In this document: positions 35,376 to 44,032 of the stretch, one piece after another
Position numbering within the stretch: position 1 is the first letter of the stretch
How the letters are laid out: every line of letters begins with the position of its first letter
NCBI RefSeq assembly: GCF_016616885.1
Contig: NZ_CP067102.1
Location: 4,802,501 to 4,866,500, forward strand
Length of the DNA stretch: 64,000 nucleotides
Direction of reading: 5' to 3'
Source of the DNA: Bradyrhizobium diazoefficiens
GTDB taxonomy: Bacteria > Pseudomonadota > Alphaproteobacteria > Rhizobiales > Xanthobacteraceae
Notes under the pieces: model-generated
What the model was told of the DNA's origin: nothing
What the model saw: the letters and a program-made list of their open reading frames with translations, nothing else
Database searches by the model: none
Program-made: the position numbers and the translations under genes

Positions 35376-36326
35376 ATGAGCCTCGCAGAACCCGCGGCTC
35401 TCCCGGTCGCGGCACCGGCGCCGCCGCGCCTGCACATCGCGACGCGGTTCGCCGCCCGGTTCAATGCCTCGCTACCTGCCTATCTGCTGCTGCTGCCTTC
35501 GCTGATCTTCCTCGCGCTGTTCACCTATGGCGCGATGGGACGCGTGCTGATCGATGCGCTGTATCAGCGCGCCACGCCGAAGGCACCGCTCCGCTTCGTC
35601 GGCCTTGACAATATCACCGCGGTGCTGGCGGACCCCGCCTTCACCGGCGCTGTCATCAACAACCTCATCTACGCAATCGGCACCGCGATCCCGAGCATCG
35701 GCCTCGCGCTGCTGTTCGCCCTGGCGCTGGCACGCACCAATGCTGTCACCAGCGCGCTGCGGGCTGCGCTGTTCCTGCCGGTGCTGATCCCGATGGTCGC
35801 GGCCTCCGCGCTGTTTCTGTTTATCTTCCTGCCCAATGTCGGCCTGCTCGACTATTACATCGGCCGGCTGCTGCCGGTGCTGCCGAACTGGCTCGGCGAT
35901 CCCGACATCGCGCTTTACGCGATCATGATCATCACGGTCTGGAAGAACGCGGGCTATTACATGCTGTTCTTCCTGGCCGGCCTCCAGGCGGTGCCGGAAG
36001 ACGTGATGGAAGCAGCCCATCTCGACGGCGCTGGTCCCTTCATGCGGCTGCGCTACATCATCCTGCCAGAGCTCAAGCCGACCTTCCTGTTCGTCATCGT
36101 GATCGCCACGCTGAACGCGGTGACGCAGGTCGACCACGTCTTCGTCATGACCAAGGGCGGGCCGTCGAACGCCACCAATCTCGTGCTGTTCTACATCTAC
36201 CAGCAGGCGGTCGAGCATTACGACATCGGCAAGGCCTCGGCGGCGACGCTGCTGACGCTCGCCGCGTTGATGGGTCTCACCGCACTGTCGTTCCGTACCA
36301 TGGCCAACCGCGAGGGCGGCGCATGA
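35376..36326 (+). CDS. ABC transporter permease, UgpA-like
   Basis: This 316-residue inner-membrane protein has about six hydrophobic helices starting near residue 35, and the MalF/UgpA-type EAA loop EAAHLDGAGPFMRLRYIILPELKP. It is the first permease of a carbohydrate-type (CUT1) importer and overlaps the next permease by four bases (ATGA). It follows the phosphodiesterase by one base. UgpA import of glycerol-3-phosphate or glycerophosphodiesters is the closest remembered match, but CUT1 permeases are hard to tell apart. Confidence 0.88.
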   Translation: MSLAEPAALPVAAPAPPRLHIATRFAARFNASLPAYLLLLPSLIFLALFTYGAMGRVLIDALYQRATPKAPLRFVGLDNITAVLADPAFTGAVINNLIYAIGTAIPSIGLALLFALALARTNAVTSALRAALFLPVLIPMVAASALFLFIFLPNVGLLDYYIGRLLPVLPNWLGDPDIALYAIMIITVWKNAGYYMLFFLAGLQAVPEDVMEAAHLDGAGPFMRLRYIILPELKPTFLFVIVIATLNAVTQVDHVFVMTKGGPSNATNLVLFYIYQQAVEHYDIGKASAATLLTLAALMGLTALSFRTMANREGGA

Positions 36327-37192
36327 AACTGATCGATGCGCTCTACAAGGATGCCCCGCTCGCCACACGCAACGAGATCACGCCGAAACTCGGCTTCGCG
36401 CTGACCGTGCTGCTCGCGCTCGCCTGGCTGATCCCGTTCCTGTGGATGGGCGTGGCGACGCTGCGCCCGGCGTCCGACGGCATCAACCTGATGGCCGAGC
36501 TGATGCCGAGCCTGAAGCCGACGCTCGACAATATCAGGGACGCCTGGGAGATCGGAGACTTCCCGCGCTATTTCCTCAACACCACGATCATCTGCACCGG
36601 CATTCTGCTGGTGCAGTTCTTCACGGTCACGCTGGCGGGCTTTGCGTTCGCGCGGCTCGACTTCGCCGGCAAGTCGCTGATCTTCTATTTGTTCCTGATG
36701 CAGCTCATGCTGGTGCCGGTGTTGCTGATCGTGCCGAATCTGCGCATCGTCGCGCAATTCGGCCTCTACGACACGCTCGCCGGCGTGATGATGCCGTTCT
36801 TTGCCTCGGCCTTCGGCACCTTCCTGATGCGCCAGGCGTTCGAGGCCATTCCGACCGAGCTCGAGGACGCCGCGCTAATCGACGGCGCCAGCCTGATCCA
36901 GCGCATCCGCCATATCTACGTGCCGCTATCGATCCCGAGCTTCTCGGCGTTTGCCATCATCTCCGTTACCAGCCACTGGAACGACTTCCTGTGGCCGTTG
37001 ATGGTGATCAATTCGCCGGACAAGCGGCCGCTCACGGTTGGTCTTTCGGTCTTCACCGCGACCGCGGAAGGCACGCAGGCCTGGGGCACGATTGCCGCCG
37101 GTACGCTGATGGTGATCGCACCGCTGCTCATCACCTTCCTGATCTTCCAGAAGCGTTTCATCAGTTCTTTCGTCACCTCAGGCATCAAATAG
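36323..37192 (+). CDS. ABC transporter permease, UgpE-like
   Basis: This 289-residue second permease of the importer starts in a four-base overlap with the first. It has about six membrane helices and the EAA motif EDAALIDGASLIQRIRHIYVPLSIP, followed by a SVTSHWNDFLWPLMVINS segment typical of UgpE/MalG. It ends KRFISSFVTSGIK, as UgpE proteins often do. The substrate-binding protein gene follows after 11 bp. Confidence 0.9.
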   Translation: MKLIDALYKDAPLATRNEITPKLGFALTVLLALAWLIPFLWMGVATLRPASDGINLMAELMPSLKPTLDNIRDAWEIGDFPRYFLNTTIICTGILLVQFFTVTLAGFAFARLDFAGKSLIFYLFLMQLMLVPVLLIVPNLRIVAQFGLYDTLAGVMMPFFASAFGTFLMRQAFEAIPTELEDAALIDGASLIQRIRHIYVPLSIPSFSAFAIISVTSHWNDFLWPLMVINSPDKRPLTVGLSVFTATAEGTQAWGTIAAGTLMVIAPLLITFLIFQKRFISSFVTSGIK

Positions 37193-37203
37193 GAGATTTG
37201 TAG

Positions 37204-38538
37204 ATGCTGTTCTCCCGCAGGCTCATGCTCGGCCTCGCCATCGCAGGCACCTTGGCAGGCGCCGTCGCCTTCCCGGCCCTCGCCGGTGAAGGTCCAACCG
37301 AGATCGATCTGTTCTTCCCGGTTCCCGTCGACGGCAAGCTCGCCCGCGACATGGGCACGCTGATCAAGGAGTTCAACGAGGGTCACCCCGGCATCAAGGC
37401 GACTGCGGTCTACACCGGCTCCTATGACGACACGCTGATCAAGACGCGTGCCTCGATCAAGGCCGGCAAGCCGCCTTCCGCCGTGATCATGTCGGCGAAC
37501 TTCCTGCTCGACATGCAGATCGAGAACGAGCTGACCAATCTCGACAGCCTGATCGCCGCCGACGGCAGCACCAAAGAAAAGTTCTTGGGCCAGTTCTTCC
37601 CGGCGCTGCAGGGCAACGCGGTGATCGACCGCTCGGTCTACGGCGTGCCCTTCCACAATTCGACGCCGCTGCTCTACATCAACGCCGACAAGGCCAAGGA
37701 AGCCGGCCTCGATCCGAGCAAGCCGCCGCAGACCTGGGCCGAGCTCACCGACTGGGCCAAGAAGCTCACCAAGCGCGAGGGCGACAAGGTGACCCAATGG
37801 GGCATCGCGATCCCCTGCGCCTATGACTATTGCGGCTGGATGATGGAAACGCTCACCATGACCAATGGCGGGCGCTACTACAACGAGGAGTTCGGCGGCG
37901 AAGTCTATTACGACACGCCCTCGATGCTCGGCGCACTGACCTGGTGGAGCGACCTCGTCACCAAGCACAAGGTCCACGCCCCCGGCGCCACGCCTGGCCC
38001 GGCCGTCAGCACCTCCTTCATCTCCGGCAACGCCGCGATGATGATGCTGTCGACGGGCTCGCTGACCTATGTGCGCGAGAACGCCAAGTTCAACTACAAG
38101 GTCGCCTTCATCCCGCGCAACGTCCGCAACGCCGTGCCGATCGGCGGCGCCTCGCTGATCATTCCGGCCGGCGTGGACGCCGACAAGCAGAAGGCCGCCT
38201 GGACGCTGATCAAGTGGATGACCTCGCCCGAGAAGAGCGCCTGGTGGAGCCGCGCCACCGGCTATTTCGCGCCCAACATGGCCGCCTACAAGACGCCTGA
38301 CATGGTCGACTTCCTCACCAAGAACCCGGACGCCAAGACCGCCGTCGAGCAGCTCGACGTCGCCAAGCCCTGGTTTGCGACCTACAAGACCGTGCCGGTG
38401 CGCAAGAACCTCGAGGACGAGGTGATGCTGGTCCTCAACGGCAAGAAGCAGCCGAAGGAGGCCCTCGTCGCCGCCCAGAAGGCCGCCGACGAGACGCTGA
38501 AGCCATACAATGCGGAGACGTCGCTGAAGCTGCCGTAA
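37204..38538 (+). CDS. ABC transporter substrate-binding protein, UgpB-like
   Basis: The 444-residue periplasmic protein has a signal peptide (LGLAIAGTLAGAVAFPALAG). The mature protein starts with an EIDLFFPVPVDGKLARDMGTLIKEFNE strand-helix and contains VYTGSYDDTLIKTRASIKAGKPPSAVI, GVPFHNSTPLLYINADKAKEAGLDP and AYDYCGWMMET, matching the glycerol-3-phosphate-binding UgpB group. It closes the operon of phosphodiesterase, two permeases and binding protein. No ATPase (UgpC/MsmK type) gene follows; a shared ATPase encoded elsewhere must energise it. Confidence 0.9.
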   Translation: MLFSRRLMLGLAIAGTLAGAVAFPALAGEGPTEIDLFFPVPVDGKLARDMGTLIKEFNEGHPGIKATAVYTGSYDDTLIKTRASIKAGKPPSAVIMSANFLLDMQIENELTNLDSLIAADGSTKEKFLGQFFPALQGNAVIDRSVYGVPFHNSTPLLYINADKAKEAGLDPSKPPQTWAELTDWAKKLTKREGDKVTQWGIAIPCAYDYCGWMMETLTMTNGGRYYNEEFGGEVYYDTPSMLGALTWWSDLVTKHKVHAPGATPGPAVSTSFISGNAAMMMLSTGSLTYVRENAKFNYKVAFIPRNVRNAVPIGGASLIIPAGVDADKQKAAWTLIKWMTSPEKSAWWSRATGYFAPNMAAYKTPDMVDFLTKNPDAKTAVEQLDVAKPWFATYKTVPVRKNLEDEVMLVLNGKKQPKEALVAAQKAADETLKPYNAETSLKLP

Positions 38539-38612
38539 GGTCGGGAGCAACGGTGAACAAACATCGGCGCTCCGCGATGCGGGACGCCGAACGCGTTTTG
38601 GGATCGCGCGGG

Positions 38613-38650
38613 CTCAAATCGTCACCACGATCTCAAATCGTCACCACGAT
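38613..38650. repeat. 19-bp tandem duplication at the 3' end of a gene
   Basis: CTCAAATCGTCACCACGAT occurs twice head to tail (38613-38631 and 38632-38650). The second copy contains the stop codon and last codons of the oxidoreductase gene, so the first copy is a duplicated gene end just downstream of the stop. Confidence 0.9.
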
Positions 38651-39622
38651 TTTGCCGAATTGCTCGTTCGACTCCAGGAAGCGATGCGCCTCGACGATGT
38701 TCTCGAACCGAAACGTTCGGGCGATGATCGGCTTCAACGTGCCGTCCGAAAGCCCATCAAGGATGAAAGCCTTGGCCTTCGCGATGCGCGCGGGATCGCG
38801 GGTGATCTCGTGCACGAGATAGCCGCGCAAGACCAGGCTCTTGGTCAGCACGTTGAAGAGCGGGAACGGCGTTGGCTCGGGGCTCAGTCCGCCATATTCG
38901 ATCAGCATGCCACCCGGCGACATCGCTGCGGTCAGTGGCTCGAACGCGGGTCCGCCGACCGCATCAAGCACCACACGGACGCCGCGTGCACCGGCGATGT
39001 CCTCCAGCCGCGCGCGGATATCCTCTTCGGCTGACGCGATAACGTGCGCGGCGCCGGCATCACGCAATGCCCGCTGCTTGGCCGAGGTCCGCGTCAGGGC
39101 GATCGGAACGGCCCCGATCCGGTTGGCGATCTGAATGGCTGCTAGCCCAACACTGCTCGACGCCGCCGTGATGGCGACGACGTCTCCTCGCGCCAGTCCG
39201 GCGATGTCGATCAGCGCGCCGTAGGCCGTGAGATATTGCATCCACACCGCAGCCGCCGTCTCGAAATCCAGCTCTGGCGGATGCTTGACGACGAGCTCGG
39301 CGGGAAACGTGGCGAGCTCGGCATAGGCCGGCCATCGCACCATCGACAGCGGCGGTACGATGCTGACGGCATCGCCCGGCGCGAAGCCGGCAACATCCGC
39401 TCCGACAGCCTCGACGATGCCCGCCGCCTCCAGCCCGAGGCCGGACGGAAACGTCGCGGTCTCGATATAGGTCCCCCTCCGCAACAGGGCTTCCGCACGG
39501 TTGAGGCCGAGCGCCTTGACCCTGATCTGCACCTCGCCCCGTGCCGGCGGCGCGACGTCGACGGTCTCGATCTGCAGCACTTCGGGGCCGCCATGCTGGT
39601 GAAAGCGAACGACGCGCGCCAT
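38633..39622 (-). CDS. Zinc-independent alcohol dehydrogenase/quinone oxidoreductase (MDR)
   Basis: This 329-residue medium-chain reductase begins MARVVRFHQHGGPEVLQIETVDVAPP, typical of NADPH:quinone oxidoreductases. It has the GLEAAGIVEAVG segment, an AITAASSSVGLAAIQIANRIGA nucleotide fold, and VVLDAVGGPAFEPL. Zinc ligands of true alcohol dehydrogenases are not seen. It reduces quinones or enals with NADPH. The Met at 39622 is preferred (GGAG seven bases upstream). It is divergent from a LysR regulator, its likely controller. A 19-bp duplication overlaps its 3' end. Confidence 0.9.
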   Translation of the reverse strand: MARVVRFHQHGGPEVLQIETVDVAPPARGEVQIRVKALGLNRAEALLRRGTYIETATFPSGLGLEAAGIVEAVGADVAGFAPGDAVSIVPPLSMVRWPAYAELATFPAELVVKHPPELDFETAAAVWMQYLTAYGALIDIAGLARGDVVAITAASSSVGLAAIQIANRIGAVPIALTRTSAKQRALRDAGAAHVIASAEEDIRARLEDIAGARGVRVVLDAVGGPAFEPLTAAMSPGGMLIEYGGLSPEPTPFPLFNVLTKSLVLRGYLVHEITRDPARIAKAKAFILDGLSDGTLKPIIARTFRFENIVEAHRFLESNEQFGKIVVTI

Positions 39623-39723
39623 TGGATACACTCCAAAACAATTGAACTGAATGGAGCTATGCCGCGCCGGAGGAAGCGGATAAATCGCCTAAACCAGCGA
39701 ACGGTCGAAACCAGGAGTTTTTA

Positions 39724-40626
39724 ATGATGGACCGCCTGACCAGCATGGCCGTGTTCGTCAAGGCCGTCGATCTCGGCTCGTTCGCGGCCGCGGCCGACGC
39801 CTTCGAGATATCAGGGCCGATGGTCGGCAAGCATGTGCGCTTCCTCGAAGAGCGCCTTGGCGTCCGCCTCCTCAACCGCACCACCCGCCGCCAGAGCCTG
39901 ACTGACCCAGGGCAAGCCTATTACGAGCGCTGTCGTGCCGTCCTCAGCGAAGCCGAGGCCGCCGACGCCGTCGTTGCCGACGAGCTCTCCGAGCCGCGCG
40001 GCAGGCTGCGCGTGACCATGCCCGCCCTGCTCGGACGGCACTGCATCGCTCCCTTGCTGATGAAGGTCGCGCGCAAATATCCGCATCTCGAGCTCGACCT
40101 CTCGTTCGGCGACCCGATCGCTGACATCATCGAGGCCGGCTATGACCTCGCGATCCGGACCGGCGATCTCGACGACCAGTCCGGCCTGATCACGCGGCGC
40201 ATCGCAAGCCAGCGCATGGTGGTATGCGGCGCGCGCTCGTATTTGCGCGCCAACGGCAAGCCGAAGACGCTCGACGATCTCGCCGAGCACCAGGCGATCA
40301 TCTACCGCCGCTCCGGACGCGTCCGGCCGTGGCTGTTTCCGCAAGCAGGCCAGCCGCCGCGCGAGATCATGCCTTCAGGCAGGCTGAGGCTCGACGATCT
40401 TGAGGCGATCGCCGATGCCGCCGCGCAGGGCATGGGGCTAGCCTGGCTGCCCTACTGGCTGGTCCGCGAACGCCTCGATACCGGCGCGCTGGTCGGCCTG
40501 TTCGCGGGCGAGCCCGACTTCCTCTACGACTGCCACGCGCTGTGGCCACGTTCGCCCCGAATGCCGTCAAAGGTCCGCGCCGCCGTGGACACCCTCGCCG
40601 CCGGCCTGCCGAAGCTGATGACGTGA
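39724..40626 (+). CDS. LysR-family regulator (divergent from the oxidoreductase)
   Basis: This 300-residue protein has the N-terminal helix-turn-helix MDRLTSMAVFVKAVDLGSFAAAADAFEISGPMVGKHVRFLEERLGVRLLNRTTR (about residues 2-55) and a LysR effector domain with the FGDPIADIIEAGYDLAIRTGDL segment. AGGAG precedes the ATG pair at 39724/39727. The 101-bp divergent gap to the quinone oxidoreductase suggests that gene is its target. The inducer is unknown; related rhizobial pairs often respond to electrophiles or quinones. Confidence 0.92.
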   Translation: MMDRLTSMAVFVKAVDLGSFAAAADAFEISGPMVGKHVRFLEERLGVRLLNRTTRRQSLTDPGQAYYERCRAVLSEAEAADAVVADELSEPRGRLRVTMPALLGRHCIAPLLMKVARKYPHLELDLSFGDPIADIIEAGYDLAIRTGDLDDQSGLITRRIASQRMVVCGARSYLRANGKPKTLDDLAEHQAIIYRRSGRVRPWLFPQAGQPPREIMPSGRLRLDDLEAIADAAAQGMGLAWLPYWLVRERLDTGALVGLFAGEPDFLYDCHALWPRSPRMPSKVRAAVDTLAAGLPKLMT

Positions 40627-40981
40627 CGGCGGCCGAAGGCCGCATTAACCCCACGTCCACCATCCGGCCCCGCCCCGCCGCCGGTAACCATTTGAATTAA
40701 CAGACCCTCAACGCACAGCCGACAAATCTAACGGTGTTTCTGGAGATTTCCGCCGTGGATTTGCTGGTTTTCGAGTTCCTGGGATTGGCGCTGGTTGGCA
40801 TGTGCCTGATCGTCGTGGCGCTGCCCTGCGCCCGCAAATCCTCGCACCGGATCCGCTACGAGTAGGAATTTCGTCGGAACGAGCGATTCCGATCCGAATG
40901 CAAGGCTCGAATTCGCTTAGAGCCCCTTGACATCACAGCGCTTTCGGCAGAACGGCTGATGGCAAGTGTCATGGGCCGTTC
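40627..40981. other. Intergenic region before rnd
   Basis: About 355 bp between the LysR gene and rnd. It begins with a GCGGCC-GAA-GGCCGC hairpin (40629-40643), a possible weak terminator, and contains a candidate 36-residue membrane peptide (40755-40865). The remaining sequence shows nothing else. Confidence 0.5.
40755..40865 (+). CDS. Possible tiny membrane protein (36 aa)
   Basis: From a GTG at 40755 the frame encodes VDLLVFEFLGLALVGMCL and on through IVVALPCARKSSHRIRYE: one long hydrophobic helix followed by a basic tail, the usual form of a single-pass inner-membrane peptide with a positive cytoplasmic end. GGAG lies nine bases upstream. There is no family recognition, so this is a moderate to weak call. 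Confidence 0.4.
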   Translation: MDLLVFEFLGLALVGMCLIVVALPCARKSSHRIRYE

Positions 40982-42151
40982 ATGGATTTGATTACCACCA
41001 CCGCTGACCTCGCGGCTGCCTGCAGCCGGCTGGCCAAGCACCCCGTCATTACCGTCGATACCGAGTTCCTGCGCGAGACCACCTATTACCCGCTGTTGTG
41101 CGTGGTGCAGATGGCCAGCCCCGAGGAAGCGATCGTCATCGACACCCTGGCCGAGGGCATCGACCTCAAGCCGTTCTTCGAGCTGATGGCGAATGAGAGC
41201 GTGCTGAAGGTGTTCCACGCCGCGCGTCAGGACATCGAGATCATCTGGCACCAGGCCAACATCATCCCGCATCCGGTATTCGACACCCAGGTCGCGGCGA
41301 TGGTGCTCGGCTATGGCGACAGCATCGCCTATGACGCCCTGGTCGAGAAGGTCACCGGCCACCGACCGGACAAGACCCATCGCTTCACCGACTGGTCGCG
41401 CCGGCCGCTGACGAAAGAGCAGATGCATTACGCGGTCTCCGACGTCACGCACTTGCGCGACGTCTTCGCCGCGCTCGACGCCGATTTGAAGAAGCGCCGC
41501 CGCAGCGAATGGGTCTCCATCGAGATGGAGGTTCTGACCTCGCCCAAGACCTACGACTTCCACCCCGAGCGCGCCTGGGAGCGGCTGAAGACGCGGGTGC
41601 GCAAGCCGAAGGACCTTGCGGTCCTGATGGAGGTTGCCGCCTGGCGCGAGCAGGAAGCGCAGAGCCGCGACGTGCCGCGCGGCCGCGTGCTGCGCGACGA
41701 AGCCGTCAGCGACATCGCGACCCACGCCCCGAACACGCTGGAGAAGCTTGCCCATCTGCGCTCGGTGCCGAAGGGCTTTGAGAAGTCCAAATGGGGCGCG
41801 GACATCGTCGCCGCGGTCGAGCGCGGTCTGGCGCGGGATCATTCCACGCTGCCGAAGCTCGAGAAGCCGCGCAACAACAACAATGGCGCCGCGACCGTCG
41901 AGCTTCTGAAGGTGCTGCTGCGCATGACCGCCGAGCGCCATGCGGTGGCAAGCAAGGTGATCGCCACCGTCGATGATCTCGAGGAGATCGCAGCCGACGA
42001 CGAGGCCGACGTGCCGGCGCTCCGCGGCTGGCGCCGCGAGCTGTTCGGCGACAACGCGCTGAAGCTGAAGCGCGGCGAGCTGGCGCTCGCGATCGAGAGA
42101 GGCCGCGTGGTCGGGGTCCAGCGGGCGGAGTCGGTTAAACCGTCATCCTGA
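40982..42151 (+). CDS. rnd: Ribonuclease D
   Basis: This 3'-5' exoribonuclease trims tRNA and other RNA 3' ends. It has 389 residues with DEDDy motifs: [15 protein letters not shown] (Exo I Asp/Glu), [11 protein letters not shown] (Exo II Asp) and [15 protein letters not shown] (Exo III Tyr/Asp). An HRDC-like helical domain follows ([28 protein letters not shown]). The last codons and stop lie within an intergenic repeat (42143 onward), so the C-terminus may have been altered by repeat insertion. Confidence 0.96.
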   Translation: MDLITTTADLAAACSRLAKHPVITVDTEFLRETTYYPLLCVVQMASPEEAIVIDTLAEGIDLKPFFELMANESVLKVFHAARQDIEIIWHQANIIPHPVFDTQVAAMVLGYGDSIAYDALVEKVTGHRPDKTHRFTDWSRRPLTKEQMHYAVSDVTHLRDVFAALDADLKKRRRSEWVSIEMEVLTSPKTYDFHPERAWERLKTRVRKPKDLAVLMEVAAWREQEAQSRDVPRGRVLRDEAVSDIATHAPNTLEKLAHLRSVPKGFEKSKWGADIVAAVERGLARDHSTLPKLEKPRNNNNGAATVELLKVLLRMTAERHAVASKVIATVDDLEEIAADDEADVPALRGWRRELFGDNALKLKRGELALAIERGRVVGVQRAESVKPSS

Positions 42152-42274
42152 GGCGCGAGGCGTGCGGTGCAAAGCACCGCGCGGGGAGCCTCGAAGGATG
42201 AGCGGCCCCGCTGCGGCCAGTCGGGCCGTCGCCCTTCGAGGCTCGCCGAAAAGGCGAGCACCTCAGGGTGACGG
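42143..42274. repeat. Composite CATCCTGAGG-type palindromic repeat
   Basis: The element runs from CATCCTGAGG to CCTCAGGGTGACG with internal inverted pairs (GCGGTGCAAAGCACCGC; CTCGCCGAAAAGGCGAG; CCTCGAAGGATG and CCCTTCGAGG). It is related to the elements at 22868-22995. It supplies the stop codon of rnd. Confidence 0.75.
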
Positions 42275-42310
42275 GGTTAGACTGATGTCCCCGATGACGC
42301 GAGAGAACCT

Positions 42311-43693
42311 CTACGCCGGCGTCAGCTTCGCCACTTCCGCTTTCATGTCATCCAACACGCCCGAGATCGCCGCGACCAGCTCGTCGATCTGGGCCTTGGT
42401 GACGATCAGCGGCGGGCAGATGGCGATGGCGTCCAGCATGTTGCGCGAGATTACGCCGCGCTCCTGCAGCATGCGGCTCGCAATGCCGCCGACGGCACCG
42501 GGCGTCGCGGCTGCGGTCTTGCGGCCCTTGTCGAGCACGAACTCGATCGCTGCGATCATGCCGACGCCGCGGACCTCGCCGACCAGCGGATGGCTGGTGA
42601 GCTCGCGCAGCTTGCCCTGCATGTAGCCGCCGAGCTCGGCGGCATGCGCGACCAGGCCGCGCTCCTCTATGATCTTGAGGTTTTCCAGCGCAATCGCCGA
42701 GCCGACCGGATGGCCGCCGGCGGTGAAGCCGTGGCCGAGCACGCCGATCTTGTTGCTCTCGTCGGCGATCGGCTCGAACATGCGGTCGTTCATCATGATC
42801 GCCGACAGCGGGAAATAGCTCGAGGTGATCTGCTTGGAGACCACCATCGCGTCCGGCTTGATGCCATACGTCTCGCAGCCGAACATCTTGCCGGTGCGGC
42901 CGAAGCCGCAGATCACCTCGTCGGCGATCAGCAGGATGTCGTACTTGTTCAGGACCTTCTGGATCTTGTCCCAATAGGTCGCCGGCGGCACGACGACGCC
43001 GCCCGCCCCCATCACCGGCTCGCCGAAGAAGGCCGCAATCGTCTCCGGCCCTTCCTGCTGGATCAGCGCGTCGAGCTCCTCGGCCCGGCGCGTCGCGAAG
43101 GCTTCCTCGCTCTCGCCGGGCGCGCCGTCCTTGTAGAAATGCGGCGAGCCCGTGTGCAGGACGTTCGACAGCGGCAGATCGAACGAACGGTGGTTGTTGG
43201 GCAGGCCCGTGAGGCTCGCCGACGCAATTGTGACGCCGTGATAGGCGCGCATGCGGCTGATGATCTTCTTGCGCCGTGACTGGCCGAGCGCGTTGGAGCG
43301 GTAGGCGATCAGCTTGAGGACGGTGTCGTTCGCCTCCGAGCCCGAATTGGTGAAGAACACCTTGCTCATCGGCACCGGCGCGAGCGCGACCAGCTTCTCG
43401 GCGAGATCGATCGAGGGGCCGTGCGATTTGGCCGAGAAGGTGTGATAGAACGGCAGTGCCTGCATCTGCTTGTGCGCGGCTTCGACCAGTCGCTTCTCGT
43501 TGAAGCCGAGCCCGACGCTCCACAGGCCCGCCATCGCCTCGAAATAGCGCTTGCCCGATGCGTCGAACACGTAGGGCCCCTCGCCGCGCTCGATCACCAG
43601 CGGACCGGCCTGCTGATGGGCGCGCGCGTTGGTGTAGGCGTGGAGCTGGTAAGCCACATCCCGGGCTTCTTGCGAATTGGGCAGCATGGACAT
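42311..43693 (-). CDS. Class III (omega) aminotransferase
   Basis: This 460-residue PLP enzyme has YFEAMAGLWSVGLGF, FTNSGSEANDTVLKLI (cofactor phosphate loop), RMRAYHGVTIASASLTGL, LLIADEVICGFGRTG (Asp contacting the PLP ring) and the cofactor lysine in MVVSKQITSSYFPLSA. It belongs with omega-amino acid:pyruvate and putrescine/spermidine-type aminotransferases. The amino donor is not determined by context. The start at 43693 is chosen between several Mets (43717, 43693, 43687); AAGGGAT lies upstream of it. Confidence 0.9.
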   Translation of the reverse strand: MSMLPNSQEARDVAYQLHAYTNARAHQQAGPLVIERGEGPYVFDASGKRYFEAMAGLWSVGLGFNEKRLVEAAHKQMQALPFYHTFSAKSHGPSIDLAEKLVALAPVPMSKVFFTNSGSEANDTVLKLIAYRSNALGQSRRKKIISRMRAYHGVTIASASLTGLPNNHRSFDLPLSNVLHTGSPHFYKDGAPGESEEAFATRRAEELDALIQQEGPETIAAFFGEPVMGAGGVVVPPATYWDKIQKVLNKYDILLIADEVICGFGRTGKMFGCETYGIKPDAMVVSKQITSSYFPLSAIMMNDRMFEPIADESNKIGVLGHGFTAGGHPVGSAIALENLKIIEERGLVAHAAELGGYMQGKLRELTSHPLVGEVRGVGMIAAIEFVLDKGRKTAAATPGAVGGIASRMLQERGVISRNMLDAIAICPPLIVTKAQIDELVAAISGVLDDMKAEVAKLTPA

Positions 43694-43831
43694 TTGCGGG
43701 ATCCCTTGCGTCATCACGTGGCCGGCGCGGCCATCATGACTTGGCTATTGCGATGGGGCGGAACTTGCAACGCCAATTCATCGGCAGCAAGCGCTCAGCA
43801 GCGATGCACAAAGCCGCACACAAGCCCGCGC

Positions 43832-44011
43832 TCAGGCAGCGCCGTCGTCATGCCCCTCGTCGTCGGCTGCGGCTTCCCTCACCTCGACCAGCGCCATCGA
43901 CAGCAGATAGACGGTCGTGGGCAGGCCGACCCGGCGCGCCGCCTCGACGGCACGCGACAGGTCGCTCGCCAGCTGCTTGAGCTCGTCCTCCCGAGACAAT
44001 GTCCCACCCAT
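43832..44011 (-). CDS. Small conserved hypothetical protein (59 aa)
   Basis: The gene encodes 59 residues: MGGTLSREDELKQLASDLSRAV, EAARRVGLPTTVYLLSMALVEVRE, then an acidic tail (AADDEGHDDGAA). It is largely helical and amphipathic, with clear alternation that argues for real coding. I recall very similar small proteins in Bradyrhizobium. The function is unknown. It lies 21 bp beyond the isochorismatase-like gene stop, on the same strand, and may be the last gene of that transcript. Confidence 0.7.
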   Translation of the reverse strand: MGGTLSREDELKQLASDLSRAVEAARRVGLPTTVYLLSMALVEVREAAADDEGHDDGAA

Positions 44012-44032
44012 ACCCCGCCGATCGCGTCCCGC

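Noticed and set aside
36916..38550. 544-residue minus-strand frame opposite the UgpB-like gene
   Set aside because: It is antisense to a secure gene and lacks any motif.
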